From contig DATGJP010000015.1 in the NCBI GenBank assembly GCA_035295125.1, positions 1 through 6,547 on the forward strand: a DNA stretch of 6,547 nt, given 5' to 3'. Below, in pieces: positions 1-6,106 of this stretch (within the stretch, counting starts at the first letter, position 1; each line of letters opens with the position of its first letter). The notes beneath the pieces are model-generated. The model saw nothing but the letters and a program-made list of their open reading frames with translations, was not told the DNA's origin and did not search any database. The DNA is from JAICMB01 sp035295125 (lineage in GTDB: Bacteria; Acidobacteriota; Terriglobia; Bryobacterales; Bryobacteraceae). The translations under genes and the position numbers were made by a program.

Positions 1-108
1 GAGCGCATGCACGCCGAGGTAAAAAAGGAGATGGAGGCGGCGGTCAAGTTTGCGGTGGCTGCTCCTTATCCCGGGACCGAAGAAGTGGAGCAGGACGTAT
101 ATGCCTGA
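1..108 (+). CDS. 2-oxo acid dehydrogenase E1 component, alpha subunit (3' end only)
   Basis: Frame 1 is open from the window edge to a TGA at 106-108 and gives 35 residues ending in EEVEQDVYA. A charged helix (ERMHAEVKKEMEAAVKFA) followed by a Pro-containing tail and a terminal 'DVYA' is the usual C-terminus of E1 alpha subunits of pyruvate, acetoin or branched-chain 2-oxo acid dehydrogenases. The thiamine diphosphate-binding part lies upstream, outside the window. The gene overlaps the E1 beta start by 8 bases (ATGCCTGA), the usual arrangement for subunits made in equal amounts and assembled as an alpha2beta2 heterotetramer. The identification rests mainly on the E1 beta gene that follows, since the visible piece is short. 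Substrate cannot be judged from this fragment. Confidence 0.85.
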   Translation, partial: ERMHAEVKKEMEAAVKFAVAAPYPGTEEVEQDVYA

Positions 109-1093
109 AAGTGCCCGCGAGCTAACGTTTGCCCAAGCCATCCGCGAAGCTTTGGCCGAGGAAATGCGCCGCGATCAGAACGTGTGCGTCTTCGGCGAGG
201 ACGTGGCGGAAGCAGGCACTCCTTTCAAGGTGCTTTCCGGACTGGTCGAGGAGTTCGGCAAAGACCGCGTGATCGATACTCCCATATCGGAAGCCGGCTT
301 TACCGGCGTGGGCGTAGGCGCGGCCATGACCGGAATGCGGCCGGTGGTGGACATCATGTTTGGGGATTTCATCACCCTGACCATGGACCAGATGGTCAAC
401 CAGGCGGCCAAGGTGCACTACATGTCGGGCGGCGCCTGGAAGGTGCCGATGGTGATGCGCACCACGCTGGGCGCTACGCGGCGCTCGGCGGCGCAGCACT
501 CGCAATCGCTGCATGCCTGGTTGAGCCACGTGCCCGGCCTGAAGGTAGTGCTGCCTTCAACGCCTTACGATGCCAAGGGCCTGCTGAAGACCGCCATCCG
601 CGACGAAAATCCCGTAGTCTTCTTCGAAGACAAGATGATGTACAAACTGAAAGGCCCGGTGCCGGAAGCGGAGTACACAATTCCCTTCGGCGTGGCCGAC
701 GTGAAGCGCGCAGGCGACGATATCACCCTGGTGGCCACCAGCAGCATGGTGCAGGTGGCGCTGGGGGCCGCCGGGATGCTGCAAGAGATCGGTGTGAGCG
801 CGGAAGTGATCGATCCCCGCACCACGTGGCCGCTGGACGAGAAAACGCTGATCGAATCAGCCAAGAAAACTTCGCGCGCCATCGTACTGGATGAGGGCTA
901 CGGCCGTTACGGGGTGACGGCGGAAATCGCCGCGGTGATCGCGGAGGGCGCTTTCTACGATCTGGATGCGCCGGTGCGGCGCATGGGCGCGATGCACGTT
1001 CCGATTCCTTTTTCACCGCCGCTGGAAGATGTGACCGTGCCCACGGAGCAGTCGGTTTTCGAGGCGGCGCGGAAGATCTGCGGAAAATCCTGA
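101..1093 (+). CDS. 2-oxo acid dehydrogenase E1 component, beta subunit (pyruvate/acetoin type)
   Basis: This 330-residue protein has the usual length for E1 beta. With E1 alpha it forms the thiamine diphosphate-dependent decarboxylase that acylates the lipoyl arm of E2 in the cytoplasm. Visible signatures, numbered from ATG 101, are GEDVAEAGTPFK (32-43), DTPISEAGFTGVGVGAAM (59-76; E64 is the Glu expected to contact the ThDP aminopyrimidine), the QHSQSLHAW...PGLKVV block (132-150, with H133), FFEDKMMY (174-181), and VIDPRTTWPLD (237-247) in the C-terminal transketolase-like domain. I chose ATG 101 because residues from PESARELTFAQAI onward match family N-termini. The frame is open back to a TTG at 50, but that extension lies inside the E1 alpha coding sequence. 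A weak AGGA (92-95) precedes the ATG. Substrate remains open: pdhB and acoB/bkdB-like names are all possible. Confidence 0.95.
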   Translation: MPESARELTFAQAIREALAEEMRRDQNVCVFGEDVAEAGTPFKVLSGLVEEFGKDRVIDTPISEAGFTGVGVGAAMTGMRPVVDIMFGDFITLTMDQMVNQAAKVHYMSGGAWKVPMVMRTTLGATRRSAAQHSQSLHAWLSHVPGLKVVLPSTPYDAKGLLKTAIRDENPVVFFEDKMMYKLKGPVPEAEYTIPFGVADVKRAGDDITLVATSSMVQVALGAAGMLQEIGVSAEVIDPRTTWPLDEKTLIESAKKTSRAIVLDEGYGRYGVTAEIAAVIAEGAFYDLDAPVRRMGAMHVPIPFSPPLEDVTVPTEQSVFEAARKICGKS

Positions 1094-1098
1094 AGCCC

Positions 1099-1104
1099 AG
1101 GAGG
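1099..1104 (+). promoter_or_regulatory. Shine-Dalgarno sequence of the M24 gene
   Basis: A perfect AGGAGG ends four bases before the ATG at 1109. It is the strongest ribosome binding site in this operon and fixes the M24 start at 1109 rather than at the in-frame ATG at 1133 (residue 9), which has only a weak purine stretch before it. The contrast with the E2 gene, which lacks such a site, is notable. Confidence 0.8.
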
Positions 1105-1108
1105 CAAT

Positions 1109-2455
1109 ATGGCACTGCCAACCTACGGAACCATGGCGGTTGACTGGGAAAACCGTGTGGATTTTGATCGTCTGCGCCGGGAGCGCCTGGCTCGCGCCAA
1201 GTCGCTGCTGGCCAAGTCGGAGATGGGCTCCCTGCTCTGCTTCGACATGAACAATGTGCGCTACCTGACCTCCACGCACATCGGCACGTGGGCGCAGGAC
1301 AAGGCCAATCGCTTCACGCTCCTCCCGCAGAACGACGAGCCGATCCTCTGGGACTTCGGATCCGCCGCCAAGCATCATCAACTGAATTGCCCGTGGCTCG
1401 ACGGCCGCTCGCGCCCTGGAATCTCCATGTTGCGCGGCGCGATGACCCCCGAGATGGGCCGCGCCGAAGACGTGGCCAAGAAGATTCGCATTGAACTCGA
1501 AATGCGCGGCTTGCATAAAGAACCAGTGGGCATCGACATCATCGAACTGCCCGTTCTTTTCGCGTTGCAAAAAGAGGGCATCGAGGTCGTCGACGGACAG
1601 CAACTCATGTCCGAGGCACGCGTCATCAAGACGCAGGATGAGATTTCGCTGCTCAACACTTCCGCGATGATGGTCGATGCGGCATACGATGAACTCTATC
1701 GCGCGATGAAGCCGGGCCTGCGCGAAAACGAAGCTGTCGGCCTCGTCAGCAAGGTTCTTTACGACCTCGGCTCGGAATACGTGGAAGCGGTAAATGCAAT
1801 TTCAGGCGAACGCTGCAATCCGCACCCGCACGTGTTTTCCGATCGCGTGCTGCGTCCGGGCGATCCTGTGTACTACGACATCCTGCATTCCTACATGGGA
1901 TACCGCACGTGCTACTACCGCTGCTTCACCGTGGGCTACGCGTCGCACGCGATGGTCGATGCTTACAAGCGCTGCCGCGACTACCTCGATGCGGCGATTG
2001 AACTCGTCCGTCCCGGCCGCACGACTGCCGAAATTGCCGCCGTGTGGCCGAAAGCTGAAGAATTTGGTTTCCCCAACGAAGAAGCCTGCTTTGCCCTGCA
2101 ATATGGACATGGCATCGGCCTCGCGATCTGGGAGAAGCCGGTCATCAGCCGCCTGGTTTCGTTCGAACATCCCGTCGAGATCAAGCCGGGGATGGTGTTT
2201 GCGCTGGAAACATTCTGGCCTTCGACCGACGGCTGGAGCGCCGCTCGCATTGAAGAAGAGATCGTAGTCACTCCGACCGGACACGAAGTCATCACCCGCT
2301 TTCCGGCGGAACAACTGCTGGTCGCGGGAGCTCACTACTTCACGGTGAACGGACCACTGCCGACTACACGGGAATCCGAAGCTTCACCCAGCGAACGCGT
2401 TCTCGAGATGATCGAGACCAGCGCGAAAACTGAGCGGGTAGGAGTTTCGGGCTGA
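1109..2455 (+). CDS. M24 family (creatinase/aminopeptidase P/DddP-like) protein with altered metal site
   Basis: This 448-residue cytoplasmic protein has no signal peptide. The N-terminal creatinase-like domain spans about 15-165 and the pita-bread M24 domain about 175-400. Four of the five usual metal ligands are recognisable: D257 (GDPVYYD), H334 (YGHGIG), E367 (GMVFALE) and E382 (RIEEE). The second Asp, eleven residues after the first in aminopeptidase P and methionine aminopeptidase, is C268 here (GYRTCYYRC). The N-terminal part (LLCFDMNNVRYLTSTHIGTW) recalls the DMSP lyase DddP more than classical PepP, but DddP's second and third Asp ligands are not conserved, so DMSP lyase activity is unlikely. 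It could be a dipeptidase with an atypical site, or a metal-free hydrolase like creatinase. Its place between E1 beta and E2, with a 15-base gap on one side and 37 on the other, suggests it supplies or handles a substrate for the complex; this is inference. Fold assignment is firm, function is not. Confidence 0.88.
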   Translation: MALPTYGTMAVDWENRVDFDRLRRERLARAKSLLAKSEMGSLLCFDMNNVRYLTSTHIGTWAQDKANRFTLLPQNDEPILWDFGSAAKHHQLNCPWLDGRSRPGISMLRGAMTPEMGRAEDVAKKIRIELEMRGLHKEPVGIDIIELPVLFALQKEGIEVVDGQQLMSEARVIKTQDEISLLNTSAMMVDAAYDELYRAMKPGLRENEAVGLVSKVLYDLGSEYVEAVNAISGERCNPHPHVFSDRVLRPGDPVYYDILHSYMGYRTCYYRCFTVGYASHAMVDAYKRCRDYLDAAIELVRPGRTTAEIAAVWPKAEEFGFPNEEACFALQYGHGIGLAIWEKPVISRLVSFEHPVEIKPGMVFALETFWPSTDGWSAARIEEEIVVTPTGHEVITRFPAEQLLVAGAHYFTVNGPLPTTRESEASPSERVLEMIETSAKTERVGVSG

Positions 2456-2504
2456 AGGCCATATTGCAGGGTCCTTCCCCCCAACTGACACTATGGCCTT
2501 CAGC
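2451..2504 (+). promoter_or_regulatory. Perfect 13-bp inverted repeat spanning the M24 stop and E2 start
   Basis: GCTGAAGGCCATA (2451-2463) is the exact reverse complement of TATGGCCTTCAGC (2492-2504), separated by a 28-base loop. The left arm contains the M24 stop codon (TGA 2453-2455) and the right arm contains the E2 ATG (2493-2495) and its next codons. In the mRNA this would form a hairpin that hides the E2 start until a ribosome finishing the M24 gene opens it. It is not followed by a U-tract, so it is not an intrinsic terminator. The repeat is seen directly; the regulatory role is inferred. Confidence 0.6.
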
Positions 2505-3701
2505 GTTGTAATGCCCGCCCTCGAGATGGCTCAGGAGACCGGCAAGCTACTCGCTTGGCGGAAGCAGGAAGGCGATCGCGTTGCGAAAGGTGAGCCGCTT
2601 CTCGAAATCGAGACCGATAAAGCGGTAGTCGAAGTGGAAGCGCCCGCCGATGGCATCCTCGCTGGAATCAAGGCTTCCGCTGGCGCGGACATTCCTGTTG
2701 GACAGATCATTGCCTGGATCGTTGCGCCCGGCGAAGCGCCGCCGGTGGAAAATGAATCGACGGCACCGGCCGCACGAACTGGATCGCAGGCTAGAGCTGA
2801 ACAGCCGCGTGTGGTTATCGCAACGGTCGCCAGTCCCGCACCCGCAATCAGTGCGAAGATTTCTCCTAAGGCGCGCCGTCTGGCGAAAGAACTTGGAGTC
2901 GATATCTCTGCCGTGCACGGTTCCGGTCCGAGTGGAGAAATTCTCGCGTCCGATGTGCAGGCAGCGGCCGCGGCACCAGCATCATCCGGAGCGAGCGTAC
3001 CCGAGAAGAAATCCGAAACGATCGAAGTGCTTGGCTCTCTCGGCCGCATTATGGCCGAGCGCACCGCGCAGAGTTGGACGACCGTTCCTCACTTCTTCGT
3101 GACCCGCGACATCGACGCAGGCGCTCTCAACGAATATCGAGACCGAATCGTTGGAGAAGTCGAACGCGCGCATCAGGTCCGAATCACGCATACGGATCTG
3201 TTCGTGGCTCTCGTGTCGCGCGTACTCCTGAAGCATCCACGATTGAATGCAAGCTGGAGCACCGAAGGGGTTCGCCTTCACGATCATGTGAACATGGGCG
3301 TCGCCATTGCCGTCAACGACGGCGTTGTCGCCGCCGTGATTCCTAATGCGCATGCTGCGAGCCTTGCCGAAATTGCCACGCAACGTCGTGATGTCGCCGA
3401 GCGTGCTCGCGCCGGAAAGCTCCGTCCATCCGACATTTCCGATGCCACGTTCACTATCAGCAATCTTGGCATGTACCAGGTCGATCAGTTCAGTGCGATC
3501 ATTACGCCGCCGCAAGCTGCTATTGTCGCCGTCGGCGCCATTGTCGATCGCGTCGTAGCAATCGAGGGCAACCCGACGGTTCGGCCGATGATGACTCTGA
3601 CCATCTCCTGCGATCACCGCGTCGCCGATGGTGCCCGCGCCGCCCTATTCCTGAAAGACCTCGCCGAGGCTGTCCAGGCCCCATCGAAGTTTCTAACCTA
3701 G
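2493..3701 (+). CDS. 2-oxo acid dehydrogenase E2 component (dihydrolipoamide acyltransferase)
   Basis: This 402-residue core subunit moves the acyl group from E1 to CoA by way of a swinging lipoyl arm. Domains in order: one lipoyl domain (about 2-78) with lipoyl-lysine K43 in EIETDKAVVEVEA; an Ala/Pro/Glu-rich linker (about 80-121); a peripheral subunit-binding domain (about 122-157, ISPKARRLAKELGV...GSGPSGEILASDV) that docks E1 or E3; a second Ala-rich linker; and the catalytic domain (about 175-402) ending in the active-site motif DHRVADG with H375 and D379. All key residues are present. ATG 2493 gives the standard start MAFSVVMPAL. No Shine-Dalgarno lies at a useful distance (the nearest purine run, AGGG 2468-2471, is 21 bases away), and the start codon sits in an inverted repeat with the preceding gene's stop, so translation is probably coupled. 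Whether it is PdhC, AcoC or BkdB cannot be told. Confidence 0.95.
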   Translation: MAFSVVMPALEMAQETGKLLAWRKQEGDRVAKGEPLLEIETDKAVVEVEAPADGILAGIKASAGADIPVGQIIAWIVAPGEAPPVENESTAPAARTGSQARAEQPRVVIATVASPAPAISAKISPKARRLAKELGVDISAVHGSGPSGEILASDVQAAAAAPASSGASVPEKKSETIEVLGSLGRIMAERTAQSWTTVPHFFVTRDIDAGALNEYRDRIVGEVERAHQVRITHTDLFVALVSRVLLKHPRLNASWSTEGVRLHDHVNMGVAIAVNDGVVAAVIPNAHAASLAEIATQRRDVAERARAGKLRPSDISDATFTISNLGMYQVDQFSAIITPPQAAIVAVGAIVDRVVAIEGNPTVRPMMTLTISCDHRVADGARAALFLKDLAEAVQAPSKFLT

Positions 3702-3727
3702 AACCTCGCAACTGCGCCTCCGAGGTT
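3702..3727. terminator. Candidate hairpin between convergent operons
   Basis: AACCTCG (3702-3708) pairs exactly with CGAGGTT (3721-3727) around a 12-base loop, filling the 26 bases between the E2 stop (3699-3701) and the stop of the minus-strand gene (3728-3730). Two more pairs are possible beyond a G-U pair and a mismatch. Being symmetric it could act on transcripts from both sides, but neither strand has a T-run after it, so it is a weak or Rho-aided terminator at best. Confidence 0.35.
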
Positions 3728-6088
3728 TCAGAACTCGCGCACAATGAGAACGCGTTGGCTGCCCCTTGCGCCGTCTCCCTCCGACACGCCTGAAGCGCCG
3801 ATGAATGTGTTGCAACCGCCACTGGAATTATCGTCCGCCTCCTGCACTTGAAAAGTGTGGGAGCCTGCCGCCAAAGTTTGCAGCGACAGGATGGTCAAGG
3901 AACTGATCTCGTAACCGAGCGTGTCGTTGTTAGTGTTGGAACTCACGGAACTGAGCGCGACAATTTTGTTGTCAACCACCAGGTAGAAATTGGCGACCAC
4001 GCACGGATCGGTCGTAACTCCTCCGATGTTCGCCATCACGAGCACGCTGGGGTTCGCCGTCGTCTTGGTGAGTGTCATATTCGGCACCAGGCAGTTCGAG
4101 TTCGATGCGTTCAGGGTTCCGGTGCACCTTCCGTTATTGGCGCCCGTGGAGTTCGATTTTGCGACCTGAGCGATCACGTTGCCACTGCTCACCTTGCCAG
4201 AAACTTTCAGATTTCCCCCGCCGTTTTGCCCAATGACATCGACATTCCCCGAGTTGTCAATCGTCGCCAGTTCGTTATTGTTGCTGCGAAAGTGAATGGA
4301 CGCAGTTCCTCCCGCATTGACGAAAGTGCCGCCCGAGGGACCACCCAGTAGCGCGTAGTTCGTGCAGCCCGAGAGGACACTGGTGGTGAAGCCGATTCCT
4401 GCATAACCGGAGCCGCAGCCGGCATCGCCGATCAGCGTGTTGTTGTCGTTTCCCGCCACTGAGACCGGGCCTCCCTGGAACAGCCCGGAAAGCGCGCCTG
4501 CCATGGAGGCCAGTCCCGCAACGCCTGCTACCTTGCCTTTTCCAATGACCCCAACGTTTGCGCTCACTCCCTCGACGCCAACTCCAATGGAACTGGCGCC
4601 GGCGTTGCCGTACACACCGATGTTGCCACTCACTCCCTCAACACCGAAACCGGCCGCACTCGAGGAGAGTCCGTAGACTCCTACGGGGCTACCTGTCGTA
4701 GAAGCCGCGATTCCCTGCACGCCGTAGGCAGTCGCGCTGCCGCTCGATGTGGTTCCATAAACGCCAGCCTGGACAGCAGGAAAGAGACTGTTGTTCGTAC
4801 TTCCATAAACGCCATACTGGTTACCGTTTCCCTGAACACCGACTCCGGTCGACGACCCTATGCTGCCGCCGTTTCCGATTACTCCGATGTTGCCGCTTGT
4901 CCCTTCGACTCCGTAGCCTGATGGATTGCTGCTGAAGCCGTAGACTCCAACCCCGCCGATGACGCTGTTTGTCGTGGAGGTCGATATGCCATAGACGCCG
5001 GTCCCGTTCGGACTGGCAGTTGTTCCGTAGACACCAGCCGCACTCCCCGAAGTGGCGGTCACACTGCCTTCGACTCCATTGCCGGTTGAAGTACTGTTGG
5101 TGCCGAAGAAGGTTTGATTTTTCGCGAAGTTGATCACACCGTTGCTGGCGATGCTTAGTCCTGTCTCGCTGGGCCCGCTCGTGCCTGCGCCGAACAACAA
5201 ATTCAGGGTGCCCGAGGGGCTTGCAGTATTATTCGCGGCAGGCTCAGCCATCCATTGAAAGGTCTGGTTTGTGGCAGCACTGAGGCTGCTGTCGAAAGCC
5301 GAGGCCTGCCATTGGATGGGTTGCGAGTCTTTCCCCGCAGTCGCTGTTGCCGAGCCCACCACAGGCAGGTTCAGCGTGCCTCGGAACGTGGAGGCCCCCT
5401 TCACGTCGAGCGCGGTCGTCGGCGCATTAGTATTGATGCCTACTTTCGCGGTGCTGCCTGAGCCGGATTGAGAGATCACCGAACTGATGATGTCGCTGGT
5501 CGTGTCCCATAGAGGAACGAAGCCGACCGTGCCAGTTCCGGTCACAGTGGTTGCGGGTGCGCCATTCTGCGAAGGACTGTTGATCGCGGTCTGTGCCGAA
5601 GTTGCGGCGCTATATGGTGGAGCGGCCAACGCGAAAGCCGAAGCTGGAAGCCCACCCAAAGTCTCGGCATCTCCAGCCTTCAATGCATACGGAGCACTTA
5701 CCAATAGGACCCGTGGCTGCTCTGCCTGTCCCGAGAGTTGCACGCCGATCCAGTGCGCCTGCTCGGAAGTGAAGAGTTCTGTCGGCAGGCCATCCGGCTT
5801 GGTCGCACCCAGAAGAGCCGTGTAGTGGCCGCTGCTGTCGGCCTGCACATTCTGCGTCTCCAGCCAAAGGGGAGCGCCGCCGTTTTGTTCGGCATAAAGA
5901 GCGAAGGTGATGCCGACCACACCGGTCGCCGGTTTGCCATCCACCTCGCGGGCAATTCCGGTGTAACGCACGAGGCGCGGCACGGTTCCATTCGTAATTC
6001 GCACGTTCTGTGCTGTCTGCGACAAACTCACAAGAGTGCAGCAGATTAAAACGAGAGCAGAGAACATCAGTAGCGATGGTCGTTTCAT
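3728..6088 (-). CDS. Secreted GVxG-repeat surface protein (hypothetical)
   Basis: This 786-residue protein starts at ATG 6088 with AGGAGA seven bases upstream. Residues 1 to about 26 are a Sec signal peptide: KR, a hydrophobic core (LLMFSALVLICCTLV), then SLSQTAQ. About 36-155 form a beta-rich module (RYTGIAREVDGKP...TFALYAEQNGGAPLW...SAPYALKAGDAETLGGLPASAF) that I know, without a named family, from acidobacterial surface proteins. Next come a connector with KVGINTNAPTTALDVKGA (215-232), about 16 GVxG repeats (337-526), a Gly/Asn-rich segment, and a C-terminal domain (about 645-786) ending QRVLIVREF. Six Cys (558, 575, 655, 666, 696, 759) lie outside the signal peptide and could form disulfides after export. 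The low-complexity, Gly/Ser/Thr/Asn-rich make-up fits an extracellular fibre or adhesin. It has no S74 domain of its own, but a protein with one is encoded 18 bases upstream on the same strand. Function is unknown. Confidence 0.85.
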   Translation of the reverse strand: MKRPSLLMFSALVLICCTLVSLSQTAQNVRITNGTVPRLVRYTGIAREVDGKPATGVVGITFALYAEQNGGAPLWLETQNVQADSSGHYTALLGATKPDGLPTELFTSEQAHWIGVQLSGQAEQPRVLLVSAPYALKAGDAETLGGLPASAFALAAPPYSAATSAQTAINSPSQNGAPATTVTGTGTVGFVPLWDTTSDIISSVISQSGSGSTAKVGINTNAPTTALDVKGASTFRGTLNLPVVGSATATAGKDSQPIQWQASAFDSSLSAATNQTFQWMAEPAANNTASPSGTLNLLFGAGTSGPSETGLSIASNGVINFAKNQTFFGTNSTSTGNGVEGSVTATSGSAAGVYGTTASPNGTGVYGISTSTTNSVIGGVGVYGFSSNPSGYGVEGTSGNIGVIGNGGSIGSSTGVGVQGNGNQYGVYGSTNNSLFPAVQAGVYGTTSSGSATAYGVQGIAASTTGSPVGVYGLSSSAAGFGVEGVSGNIGVYGNAGASSIGVGVEGVSANVGVIGKGKVAGVAGLASMAGALSGLFQGGPVSVAGNDNNTLIGDAGCGSGYAGIGFTTSVLSGCTNYALLGGPSGGTFVNAGGTASIHFRSNNNELATIDNSGNVDVIGQNGGGNLKVSGKVSSGNVIAQVAKSNSTGANNGRCTGTLNASNSNCLVPNMTLTKTTANPSVLVMANIGGVTTDPCVVANFYLVVDNKIVALSSVSSNTNNDTLGYEISSLTILSLQTLAAGSHTFQVQEADDNSSGGCNTFIGASGVSEGDGARGSQRVLIVREF
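4511..5080 (-). repeat. Coding repeat array of GV(Y/E/Q/I/A)G units
   Basis: Residues 337-526 of the 786-residue protein contain about 16 units of the form x-G-V-(Y/E/Q/I/A)-G spaced irregularly by 5-21 residues. On the plus strand they appear as recurring CC-rTA-rAC-nCC-like words such as ccgtagactcc and ccataaacgcc. Regularly placed Gly-Val-aromatic/acid-Gly steps suggest turns of a beta-solenoid or trimeric beta-fibre. It is not collagen, since Gly does not recur every third residue. Confidence 0.75.
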
Positions 6089-6095
6089 GGGACAG

Positions 6096-6101
6096 TCTCC
6101 T
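6096..6101 (-). promoter_or_regulatory. Shine-Dalgarno sequence of the GVxG-repeat gene
   Basis: Read on the minus strand this is AGGAGA, ending seven bases before the ATG at 6088. It lies in the 18-base gap after the S74 gene and supports both the chosen start and translation from a shared transcript. Confidence 0.75.
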
Positions 6102-6106
6102 GAGTC

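Noticed and set aside
50..100. N-terminal extension of E1 beta from a TTG at 50
   Set aside because: The extra 17 residues lie in the E1 alpha coding sequence, do not look like an E1 beta N-terminus, and ATG 101 gives the expected start with an 8-base overlap.
184..894. Long second reading frame inside E1 beta
   Set aside because: It is Arg/Gly/His-rich shadow translation of a GC-rich gene whose other frame has all the E1 beta motifs.
1802..2335. Minus-strand open frame opposite the M24 gene
   Set aside because: It is antisense to conserved M24 domain sequence, has no recognisable motif, and is explained by codon bias.
1109..2455. Calling the M24 gene a DMSP lyase (dddP)
   Set aside because: The N-terminal region resembles DddP as I remember it, but two of DddP's Asp metal ligands correspond to non-Asp residues here (C268 and a position near L259).
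2451..2504. Intrinsic terminator between the M24 and E2 genes
   Set aside because: There is no T-run after the stem, the right arm is coding sequence, and a stop here would separate E2 from its E1 partner genes.
3848..4351. Plus-strand open frame opposite the secreted protein gene (also 4437-4676 and 5487-5825)
   Set aside because: The Pro/Thr-rich translation is the mirror of the Gly/Val repeats. The minus-strand gene has a signal peptide, a ribosome binding site and domain structure.
6035..6045. Lipoprotein signal at the LICC of the secreted protein
   Set aside because: The residues before each Cys do not fit a lipobox (no small residue at -1), and the Cys pair lies within the hydrophobic core, so ordinary signal peptidase cleavage is more likely.
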